This document shows positions 1 through 10,400 of a DNA stretch of 26,901 nucleotides, in pieces (positions within the stretch are counted from its first letter, which is position 1; every line of letters starts with the position of its first letter). Location: NCBI GenBank assembly GCA_000226015.1, contig JH157195.1, forward strand, positions 8,438 through 35,338, in the 5' to 3' direction. The notes below the pieces were generated by a model. The model did no database searches. It was not told where the DNA came from and saw only the letters and a list, made by a program, of their open reading frames with translations. The position numbers and the translations under genes were made by a program. This DNA is from Mnemiopsis leidyi. Taxonomy: Eukaryota > Ctenophora > Tentaculata > Lobata > Bolinopsidae.

Positions 1-1
1 T

Positions 2-88
<87 letters not shown>
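1..88. repeat. (CT)n microsatellite
   Basis: An almost pure CT dinucleotide run opens the window and decays into CT-rich sequence by about position 88. It and the sequence up to 418 lie inside the intron upstream of the first GRASP exon visible here. No other element was seen in 89-418. Confidence 0.95.
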
Positions 89-418
89 GTCCTGCTTAGT
101 GTCCTTCACAAGTACTTCATGATTATTCACAATAATGATTATTTTATATAGTGCTGTAAGGTGTAAAGAGTGATCTTTAATTAAAGAGGGTGTACAATGT
201 ACATTAGAGAGTAAATTAGAGTGTTTCGTGTAGAAGAGATGGAGTTAGAAGTACAGTAAGATGGGTTACAAATAAAAACAAATAGAGCTTTTCTGTGAAC
301 ACATTTTTACTATTAGCTTATTAGTAGGCACTTTAGTTTAAGGAAACTAAATTACTTTCTTTCTTGGTATGAGTTTGAACGTGCATTCATAGGTATTAGT
401 TTGAACGTGCATTTTCAG

Positions 419-2104
419 AGGGACGATTTCTTCATGCTTGTAGAAACAAGTGATGGACAGCCAATAAAAGTGTACGTGTACAGTGCACTGACTGACGGAG
501 TGAGAGAACTTACACTTACCCCCAACAGCAAGTGGGGTGGCGAAGGAATGTATGTCCTTGTTGTTGTTCAATTTTGGTCCTGATGGTTCATCTTCAAGAA
601 AAATGACGACAATAAGAAGTTCGAATTTTTCCATCCGCATGGACAAAATTGTTTAACCATTTGAACCCGAAAAAAATCGTGGTAATCTTCCGCCCCCCCC
701 CCCCCCCCCCCGGACTTTGTCCTCGTTAAAACTATGTTTGTCCCAGGTTGGGTTGTGATATTGGTTATGGATATCTACACAGAATTCCTACTCCTGAGAC
801 CAATGTTGAGACAGTCGGCCCTACCGGAGCCGATGGTTTCGCTAATGTGAGTCCCTGGATCTTAACGCATCGCAATTTTCACTCAATTTTACGTACGCCG
901 CGCGATATGTGTTGTATATCGAATTTTCATTTTCTCTGTCAAAGTTAAGCCGTGGCTGCACGTACGTACAAATAGAAATCTCTTGAGCAGCGCATTGAAC
1001 AAATTCTTCCTACGGCTACGTAAGTCTTGTCGAATAACGTTTCCATTACCTAGATTCTTTTCGTATCCCATAAATCTCAGTTTAACATTTCAGGTTGCAC
1101 TGGACAAGAAGTACACGCCTACCCAGACACAAGCGGCTGTCACGAGCGGAATGGCCAACTTAAACCTTGCGCCGCCTCCCCCTACTAACGCTGCTGCCAA
1201 TGTCAACCCTCCTCCTCCGATGTTCGCTCCGCAGAACTTTGCTTTGAATCCAGGCCACATGCCTATCCCTGCAGTACGTCACTTTATGTTAACTTTTTTA
1301 CTATAATACATATACAATTCACGTTATTATTTGATAAATCAATTCACAAATCTGCATTTAATTACCGTTACAATTTCAGTCTGTGAGCCCCGTTCCGCAG
1401 CTTCCTGAAGTTCCCCCTCTCTCTGCTCCTCCCCTCCTCCCTGCTGCTCCTCCCTCCGCTGCTGTTACTCCTGCTGCTCCCCCCGCTGCTCCCCCCGCTG
1501 CCACCCCTCCCCCTCCTGCCTCCCAACCTGCCCCCGTCTCTGTTGCTACGGATATTTCTGCTCCTGTTCCCGCTGTGAACCCTGTGGTGCCTATTGCCGA
1601 GCCTACTGTACCGGCAACTATTCCTGTCACCAGCGTGGAACAAGTTCCACAAATCCCCATGTTCGCGCCCCAGTCCATGCCTGCACCTAGCTCAATCCCA
1701 ACGTTTACTCCCATTACTGCCCCTCCTCTCTTTGCTCCACCTCAACCTCCTACTTTTGGGACTGGATTGCCTCCCCTTCCTAATGTTCCCCAGGTAACCT
1801 TACAGTTTTTATTTGCCCACGTAGTCTGGCCTGCTGCTCTGGCGTGGCAGCAGTAAAATTATTTTAATTTGAAAATGGGCTGCAATGAGAGACTAGCTTT
1901 ATTTAGATCCTGTTTTTATGGAGCTTTTTCCTCCCACATTGTATCATAATTTTCCAACAAAAGTCAGTAGCCACTTTCATTAACATTAAGACAAAAACGT
2001 CATCTCTAAAATTTCAGATGCCCTCCTTCCCTCCGATGTCGACTGCTGCTCCTTCTCTCCCTCAAATGCCCGTAATCCCTGGCCCGGTATATCAAGCAAG
2101 TTAA
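419..2104 (+). CDS. GORASP2: Golgi reassembly-stacking protein (GRASP55/65), C-terminal part
   Basis: GRASP proteins are peripheral cis/medial-Golgi membrane proteins that tether cisternae through tandem GRASP-type PDZ domains. Five exons are visible: 419-549, 747-846, 1094-1273, 1380-1793 and 2018-2104. All have AG/GT borders and matching phase. Exon 1 encodes the second PDZ domain up to TPNSKWGGEG; exon 2 continues with LGCDIGYGYLHRIP, the most conserved stretch of the family, which makes the call firm. Exons 3-5 encode a proline/alanine-rich region, the usual low-complexity C-terminal SPR region. The N-terminal PDZ and start codon lie upstream of the window. The last exon either reads through to TAA at 2102-2104 (ending VYQAS) or splices at GTATAT (2087) to an exon I could not find. 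Invertebrates usually have one GRASP, so the choice of GORASP2 over GORASP1 is a naming convention. Confidence 0.93.
693..711. repeat. Poly-C run (19 C)
   Basis: A homopolymer of 19 cytosines lies in the intron between the first two visible GRASP exons, 36 bases before the acceptor of exon 747-846. Its length is likely to vary between alleles or to be affected by sequencing error. Confidence 0.95.
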
Positions 2105-2219
2105 AATAATCTCCTATCATTTAGTCGTCCAGCTTGAGCACTGGTGCATCTGTTTATCAAGCAAGTTAAAATAATCTCCTATCATTTAGTCGTCAAGCTT
2201 GATCACTGGTGCATCTGTC
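2090..2219. repeat. 65-bp tandem duplication at the end of the GRASP gene
   Basis: Two near-identical copies (2090-2154 and 2155-2219) differ at a handful of bases, both starting TATCAAGCAAG. The first copy begins four bases after the possible splice donor at 2087 and contains the in-frame stop of the terminal GRASP exon, so the duplication overlaps the last codons or the start of an intron. From 2220 to 2795 I see only AT-rich intergenic DNA and no clear polyadenylation signal. Confidence 0.9.
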
Positions 2220-2795
2220 TATGCTTGGGTTTGTAAATATGATAGTATTTTAGAGATCAGAACCTAGATTAGTTTCAAGAATAAGTTTTAACTTTAAGAT
2301 AAATAACGTTCTATATATAACACAAAGTCATGTAATTTATTTTGTATAAGTTTGCTGGTTATTGTTGTTTTGCTCATTTCGTTCCGTGAATGGATAAATT
2401 TACAATTTACAGCGTACCAATACTGATATCAATTTAAAAGTTTCCGTTGACAGCTAAAATGATTTACGGTTTATGCCTTTATTTTTTGACCTTGGGGTTA
2501 GCGTAACATGTGTAGCCTCTGTTCGTGGCTTGCATTAGACAATCACGGGAAATTGTTATGTATTTTATGTAGACTGCCTAATTAAGATTTTGTTCATTAT
2601 GCTAGCATATAAGCTGTTTCAATTTTTATCTATTTTGCTGAAAACTTAGGCATTTTAAAATCGTTAATATTGTGACGTTTATAGTACTTGTTTCAACAAA
2701 GATTGAGTACAAAAAATGACCATTGCCTCTCCTTATAGCTTTATAGGAAATTGTCTGTGATGAGTCAGACGAGATACACAACATTGGTCTTTAAT

Positions 2796-3107
2796 GCAGT
2801 GTAACTAGATCTAACTGACACAGTGTGACTAGATCTAACTGACGCAGTGTGACTAGATCTAACTGACGCAGTGTGACTAGATCTAACTGACGCAGTGTGA
2901 CTAGATCTAACTGACGCAGTGTAACTAGATCTAACTGACGCAGTGTAACTAGATCTAACTGACGCAGTGTAACTAGATCTAACTGACGCAGTGTGACTAG
3001 ATCTAACTGACGCAGTGTGACTAGATCTAACTGACGCAGTGTTACTAGATCTAACTGACGCTGTGTGACTAGATCTCACTGACGCAGTGTGACTAGATCT
3101 CACTTAC
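2796..3107. repeat. 24-bp satellite, 13 copies
   Basis: Thirteen head-to-tail 24-bp units, each carrying CTAGATCT, with few substitutions; changes to TCTCAC cluster in the last two units. Because 24 is a multiple of three, open frames run through the array, for example eight-residue RSSHTASV repeats on the minus strand. There is no start context, splice site or family match to suggest coding. It lies between the 3' ends of two convergent genes. Confidence 0.97.
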
Positions 3108-3364
3108 TCGGGGATCTCGGCGACTGATTTCTCAGTAAGGCTACACAAAACATTCAGCGTCTCCTCTAGCGACAGAAGCGCCTCCAGTTTTTAGGTCGTT
3201 AATAATTTTACATCTACAATGGACGAAATAAAACTATGAATTTACTGAATGCAGTTCATAGATCACATTGATACAGATTAGTTGATCAGAAAAATTACAA
3301 TACACTAGCTAATTATTGCCACGTAGGTATTGCAGAAATTGTCATCTGTCTCAAAACCTCCGTT

Positions 3365-4446
3365 TTACTTCTTAGCAATGGAAATAACAGCCTTTCCCAT
3401 CTTGGATCCTGCCCCGTTCTTTCCTTTGCACAGAACTTTAGAGGGTTTGTTCTTAATTGCGACATTGTTGACGTAGAAAGATACTGTTCCAGACTTCTTT
3501 CTATACGATGGTGAATCTGAAATCGTATTATTAGGGATAACGATAAGTTACTCTCTTAATCTACAGAAATATCGATACTAAAAATGCATGAACTTAAAAT
3601 TCAAAAACAGTTTAATTTCTCCTACCAGAAATCAGTTCCAGGGACTCGTCCTCATTGACAAAGTAAAACTTGATATCGGAGGCTTGTGTAAAGGAATCGT
3701 CATCAGTCTGACACATCAGGTTGACTTTTCCCTTCTTGACAGCAGCTTTAGGTGTTTTGAAATCGACCTGTTCGACACCTGTACAGCTCGGAATGTTGTC
3801 TATTTGACCGTCCTTCTGACACACTCCAGTCGGCTCTCCTGAATTATACACCGTCCTTATCATCTAGCTCATTTCAGCCAGCCGGATTTCAAATTTATCG
3901 ACGTGTGACTGTGATTTTGCTGCAGCTCGCAACTCTTATATTTACCAACCGTTTAGAAAGTAGTCATCTTCACAATTGTAGCTAACAGTCCCTCCGATCT
4001 CCACCTCCTCGGGCGTCACGAGACCGTGTTCGGGAGCAGTAGCTTTGCAAGACGAGGCTTTCTCCGCTGTCTTTACGGTCAGTACCACCGACATCTTCTT
4101 ATAGTTCTTCTTGGCTTCACACATATACAGACCTGGTTGTGGGATTTTAGCTTGTTTTATCATGGATCTTAGCTGGTGTTTAAATCATTCAAAGTTGGGA
4201 CAAGGTTTCATGCTGGATTTCACACAAAATTATTCTCTAACGATCGTTCTTGATATATAACTCACCGTCGTTTTCCTCTGTGATTTCTTCTATTTTGTAT
4301 TTGAGAGTGTTCTTGGAGGAAGTTTCAAGTTCCTGCCAGGTCTCGCCGTTGTCGGCGGAGTAAGACCAAATCACTTTGAAAGGTTTCACGACAGACATAC
4401 ACTCCAGCTCGAGATCTGTGTATTGGGTCACGTTCACGTACTCGAC
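3365..4446 (-). other. C-terminal Ig, sushi (CCP) and Ig-like domains (exons 28-31)
   Basis: Residues about 1384-1625. Exons 28-29 form an Ig domain (LELEC, VIWSYS, NDGLYMCEA). Exons 29-30 form a sushi domain: CKATAPEHG, then [20 protein letters not shown] and IPSC, the four-cysteine pattern of complement control modules. Exons 30-31 encode a last Ig-like region (VNLMCQ and KVLCKGK) and end IAKK-stop. No GPI or membrane tail is visible. Confidence 0.75.
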
Positions 4447-7400
4447 CTGAAATGTTTTCTCGTTACTCTTTCTTAGCTTCTTGTAAAGTTGTAGCCTCTT
4501 AGTTTAACCAAGTTACTATGGCTAGAAATCCACCCTACCTAGTTTTACTTTTAGTCAAATTGTTTTCCTTTCCTGTAAGTGTGTACCGGTATGCAACTGA
4601 GTGAGAATAGACTGACGTACCTGTTCGGCCCACAGCCACTCGGTAACACAGGTCCTACAACAATCATCATCATTCTGGAAGATAGCTTGTTGCTGCTTGT
4701 TACATTTCTGGCATTTGACTGGCACACAAAGTAATTCTCCCTCCGCTTTACACTGGCAGTCCTGACACGTGTTTGTGTCTTCCCACGTCTCCCCTACCTG
4801 ATTCAAGCAAAGGATTAGTTTTACGGAAGAAATTTACGATTTAATCTTGTTTGCACTTGATCATTGTTTATTTGTCTGCAACAGACTGATTTCCACCTTA
4901 ATTTTCAAACTAGATTATAGAGAAAACTTTTTTAGCCCGAACTTGCCTCCTTGAACTGTCCATCAAACTCGCACTGACAGTTCTCTGCCGCGACACAAGT
5001 TCCGTTCTGGAGGAAGGTATCTTTAGGACAGAAGCAGCCCTCGTTACATTGCCCCTCCAGCTTGCCACAGTCAGGACTCTTGTTCGCACAGGTAGCTGGA
5101 CAGTAACTCCCGCAGGAGTCGTAAGACAGGGGTTCTTTGCACTGCATTGCTGGGTGTGGTTTTGTTAGTTGTTGAATCTGAAAGTGTGATTTTAATCGTT
5201 TGAGTGCCATTCTCAATTTAACTATCATGACTTTTGTGTGAGGTTTGGTTAGATGTTAGGTTTAAGGCAGATTTTAACTTGAAGTAATTAGACAGTACTT
5301 ACGACAGTAAGAAGCATACTCCCTCCAGTTAGTGAGGGATGTAACCCCCGCCTCCTGACACTCCTTGACGAACAGTCCCAGAGCGTGACACGCACACGAC
5401 GCGTCCTTGCACGAGCAGGTATCATATTTACAGTTGTGGATGGCTGCCTCCACGTCCACCACCTCATGGCAGTCCGAGAACGGTGCATCTGGAGGTAGAA
5501 TTATGTTATGCCATTGGAAATAAAGCTAAGGTTTAAGTTCTAGACCTTGGGTCTGAGTAAACATTGTCAGTTACTTTCTTTTCGGGTATAAGCAGAAATT
5601 TTGAGAGTACAAAAGCTGGTATTACTTCGAAAAGTCTGTATAACTCAATCTTGTAACTTACTCTTGAGGATATCGCAAGCCTTGTCAGCGATAGGTCTAG
5701 CCTCGGGGAAGAGGGCGTCGTCACAAGGATGATCATGTGCTGGCTCCTCCTCACAAACTTCATCTGTAAATACAGAGTCATTGTTCTCTCATTATCTGCC
5801 CCACAACATTCTGCCGGGTTTTCATGAGGGTGAAAAACTCTAGGACTAGAGTAAACCACAGCGGATGTCTACAGACAAGTTTAAAACGGTTAATTCTACA
5901 TTTTGAACGGTCCTAGTTAATTCAATAACAGAGATTACACTCATAGCTCTTACCTCCCTCCACTTTTTTCCAGGACCAGCCGAAGTCATCTATATCATCA
6001 TCTACCTGGCCATCCTGGCCAGTTTGGTCGTTATCACCATTCTCATCCCAGGTACCACACAGGCCGGAAGTACCTTGGAAGTACTTCCCGTGGACGGTAG
6101 AGGAAACGGTGCTGTTTCCGTCCCACGTCAATGTTAGAGCTTCTAGGTCATTTCCGAGTCCCACTGATAGTATTACCTAGTAGAATACATCAGTTGGGTT
6201 ATTGATGTACTGCGGATATTGTTTCTCTTCATTTTCAGATAATAAAGGGATATGGAACACTTTTTTAAAACGAATATTCAGGAATTTTTAGCACAGTATG
6301 ATCAAAACATAACGTAAATATCGCTCATGTCACGCACAGTTTCTCCAGCTTTAATGATGGAGACAGACTGATGAGTTCGCCATGTCTTCGTGTAGGGTAG
6401 GTTCACTTCTTCATCGTTCACTGTTACTTCTCCTCCTGGTCCCATGTAGATGTCCAATGCTGAAAATGTTTTGTTTTTATTATCCTATCACAACCTAAAC
6501 GGACTTTCATTAGGACAGCCGACTTACGACGTTGAAAAACGAAAATTAGACGAGAATGAGGCTGGTGGCATGGGGTTCAGCTCACATTTAAATCTTATTT
6601 CGACAGCATCGTTCCAGGCGACCTCTTTGTTGCCGTTTCTGTGAACGTTTGTACCAATGACCTCAAAGTCGGATGTTTTAACCTGAAAATTTTGTAATGA
6701 ACAATATTTCAAAGTAATCACATTTATTCCAGATCCTTCAAAATTGCAAAAAACAGAATAAGATTTAATTTCAATGCATGTTGTAAGTAATTGACTGACC
6801 AGTGTGAAGCGACAGTTTCCTCCTTGGAAGTCATGTCTATACCCATCAAAGCTCTTGTAATGGGGATCTCCTGTAACCTGACATGTCGCCGGAACTGAAA
6901 CAAGTTATGTGAGAAATGTGCTGACTAAATCTTAATTCTAATTAGAATTATTTACTGAATTGGCCTTATAGGCAAGCTGTTAATTTTAAGTTATACTCAT
7001 TGACTCATGCTTAAACAGAGAAGTTTACCAAGTAATCGGTTTAAAGAAAAAACCTCTTGAGCAGTGCTTCTGACAGTTCTCGTCCCAATAGAACTCCTCC
7101 CCGTCAGCACACGTGATATTCTGCTCGACACACGTGCACTGAATTTCTCCTTGAGGTGTGCACGTGCATTCCTTGAATTCTCCCTCCTTCCACTCTTCTC
7201 CTTCCTGATGTGGAGGGAGTGTGTTTTGAAGGTTGTCCATGAGTATTATTGAGAATTGAAGTGATGAACCATAAGGCAGAAATGGTCACAATAGGCTTAG
7301 AGCGCTGGACAACATAAACTGAAGTTTTTCTTTAACTTACACTATACTGTTCCTCGTTGTCTGTGTCGCAGACGGCCAGAACTTCCAGTTCCACTTCCGC

Positions 7401-10400
7401 ACAGTCTGTAACTCCCTCCTTGGTAACACAGCATGTGTACATTCCCTCGTCTTGGCTGTCTGCATCACACACCTGTCACAGTGTCACACGTGTTACAACA
7501 ACAATACAATATACATGTCACTGTCACATGTGTTACAAGGAAATCTTTTAGCTTTTGGTGGTTCATCCTTAATGCTTTTAGTTTTAAGCTTCTAGTTTTC
7601 AAATCTATAGACCTTAGAATTGTCTTGTAAATTCCTGTGATCAGAAATATAATAGTTGGGCTGAACGGCCTCACTATATGGTCACTTTAAAATATTCTCG
7701 TAGGTTTCAAGAATGTACTGGTACAACTTGTACTGCACCTCGATTGTTTTTCCTCCATTCTTTTTGGTGAACTTGTCGCTGTCAAAGTCGATATCGTCCC
7801 CAGTTTGACCGAAAGTCCAGACAAAATCTTGGAAGTTCAGTTCAAAGTCTGTGTTTACCACCTTAACCTAGAATTTACAATTTCAGCTTGTGAATCCAGA
7901 TAAAACTTGTTGAATTAGTCGGCCACTGTGGGTTTTCCACCTAAATCTGCTTCTCAATTGATATATCCAGAGAGAGCTCTGTCTGATGTAAATAAGCTTT
8001 AAAGTAGCCAGTAAACTTAGCGGCAATAGTAATTACAACAAACTTACAGACAAGGTCTGACAATCTCCTTCCTTCACAACTCTGGGAGATTCTCCGTCTA
8101 TGTCGATGATGTCGACTGTAAACTCATTAACTACCAGTTCGAACCTACATTCTGCAGTTACTCCTTTGTAAACCACCTCAGCAACGTAATTGTTCGCATC
8201 ACTTAGGTTGATGGGCTGGGGGTTAATTATTTATTAGATTTTGTGATGTTGTTTTTTAACTTCTATGGCATTTTCTGCTATTCAAGTTTTTAGATTTACC
8301 ATTGACTTTGAGTGACCTGTGAGTCAAACTTAGAAAATGCATTTATGAACTGACTAAAAATCAGTTTCTTAGGGATGGAAATTATCCAAATTATCTAAGT
8401 CTTACCTCATCAATAGTTAGGATAAGATTTGATTTATCGAAACTGAAGTTGTCTGGTATGTTGTCCTCCGTCAATGTATCTCCATCACCATTGGTCCACG
8501 TTATCTGATTATTGTGCATTTTGCTAGTTAGATTTAGATCTACAATGGTTGGATCTTCGCGTACGAGGCTCAATGAATTTATGTTCAGAGGCGAAAATCT
8601 AAACAAATTCAAGTCAGACGTACTAGAAATGTATCTCAACAGCTTAGCCCCAGCAGTTAGTACTCACATCATCAGGTGAGACAAGGACCCAGTCGTGGAG
8701 CAAACACTGCAGAGTAACGGGGCCCTCTCCCTCAGTAACCTCGAACACTTCCTCCTTCTCCCAGGCCCAGTCAGCCAGACAGACAGGGCAACAGAGGCCG
8801 GACTTGCTGACCGGTACTTGCCCCTCCGGACATGAGGGACAGGCTATAGGGCCACACTCGACAATACCCCCGTCTGTGCACGTGCAAGTCTCGCAGCGCA
8901 CCGTGTTGTTCCAGCTGTCTCCGTTGTCGATTATTTGTCCCTCGTGGATACATTGACATTCAGAGGACTCGATACATTTGCCGTCTTGAAGCACCGTGCC
9001 TGTTTGATTACCATTGATAATTTCTAGGTCTTCTCTAGCCCTCTGCTCCTCTTCAGATTAATAGAAAGGATTTTACACTCTAGTTTGACTATACAATACG
9101 TTCCTGTCCTAATCTATGAAATACCTGGAGGGCAGTAACAACCCTCCACACAAGTATCCAAACAGTCAGAGGGGTTGGGATCTTGGCAGGTCGGGAAACA
9201 ACCACGCCCACAGTTGTCGTACACGAAACTTTCGGCACAATCCAGCGGACAGAAACTGTTCGACCTCCAGCCTGAAAAGAACTTTATTGAGAACTTCCAG
9301 ATTTGTTATTAGACTGCTTTATAAACAGGCTGTAGATCCAAATTCATTTGTGAGTGGGTTATACTATAAACTGGTTTTAATATAAACGATGAATTATATT
9401 TCCACTTTGAATTAATTCTACGATAGATCAAAGTTCAATTTTAATCTTATTCTTATTCTTACCAATGACTGGATGTCCCGCATCTTGACAAGCTTTAGCG
9501 TAAGCAGCAGCATTTTCACAAACGTTGTCATCATTCGTTGGGTCAGTGCACACGTCATACATGCATCCCTACAGAATACAATAAAAGAATTTAAGCGTAC
9601 TGATTTATAACAGTTTTAAGTTAGTTTTGGTGAGTGGTGACTTATATTTGAAGAGTTCAGTGTATTGGTGCACCATGGTGCATTTACTTCCTGACAGTCG
9701 TTTGAACTCTTACCTGATTCAAATGTACAACATTTAATATCCCACCTTGAAATACTCGGTGACATCAACAGGACAAGATCTGAACGGTTCCTGTTTGTAC
9801 CTAGAGCAGTACTGATCCGCCCAGTTCCTTTCCTCTCTGGAGACCTCTTCGCAAGGATTTGGTGGATCTGGAGGGTTAGGACACCCGTCATCGTTGGAGA
9901 CCCTCCAGGCCTCGCCCATGGCGTTGGGGCTCCCCACTACATTGCCGTTTCTGTCCTGAAAATCGTTGCCGCTGTTTCCGTCCCAAACTCCACACAAACA
10001 CTGTGTCCTCTCGTAGTAGGTGCCGTGTATCTGAAGGGATTACTTGTAGTAGCAGCGGATAGTTATTCAGTCTCATAACAGTTCTGATTTGAATGTTACT
10101 TTTCTCTGTATGACTAATTATTATTTCGAGTAAAAAAGTTTCCTAAAAGATCGCATTTCTTAGTCATACAGAGAAAATTAACATTCAAATCTGGAGGGAT
10201 TACCTTAACTTCAGTTTACTGTACTCCCCCAGCTTTCACTGCTGTCGATGATATTCTGATTATCGGGCCTTGAGATGGATCAACAATATCAATACGAGAT
10301 TTTCGGGCTTCTTTTACAACGTCACTACAGAACTACAAGACCGTTACTAAATTCAGTACTAAATTCAGTCTATTATTATATGGTTGTATCTTATTTCCTT

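Noticed and set aside
1368..1714. Minus-strand Gly/Ser/Arg-rich frames
   Set aside because: Antisense shadows of the proline-rich GRASP exon on the plus strand.
2765..3103. 112-codon minus-strand frame of eight-residue RSSHTASV repeats
   Set aside because: It is produced by the 24-bp satellite; there is no splice, start or family evidence for a protein.
6361..6400. CTGATGA word suggesting a hammerhead ribozyme core
   Set aside because: It is antisense to a VWD exon and no paired GAAA core or stems follow in the required arrangement.
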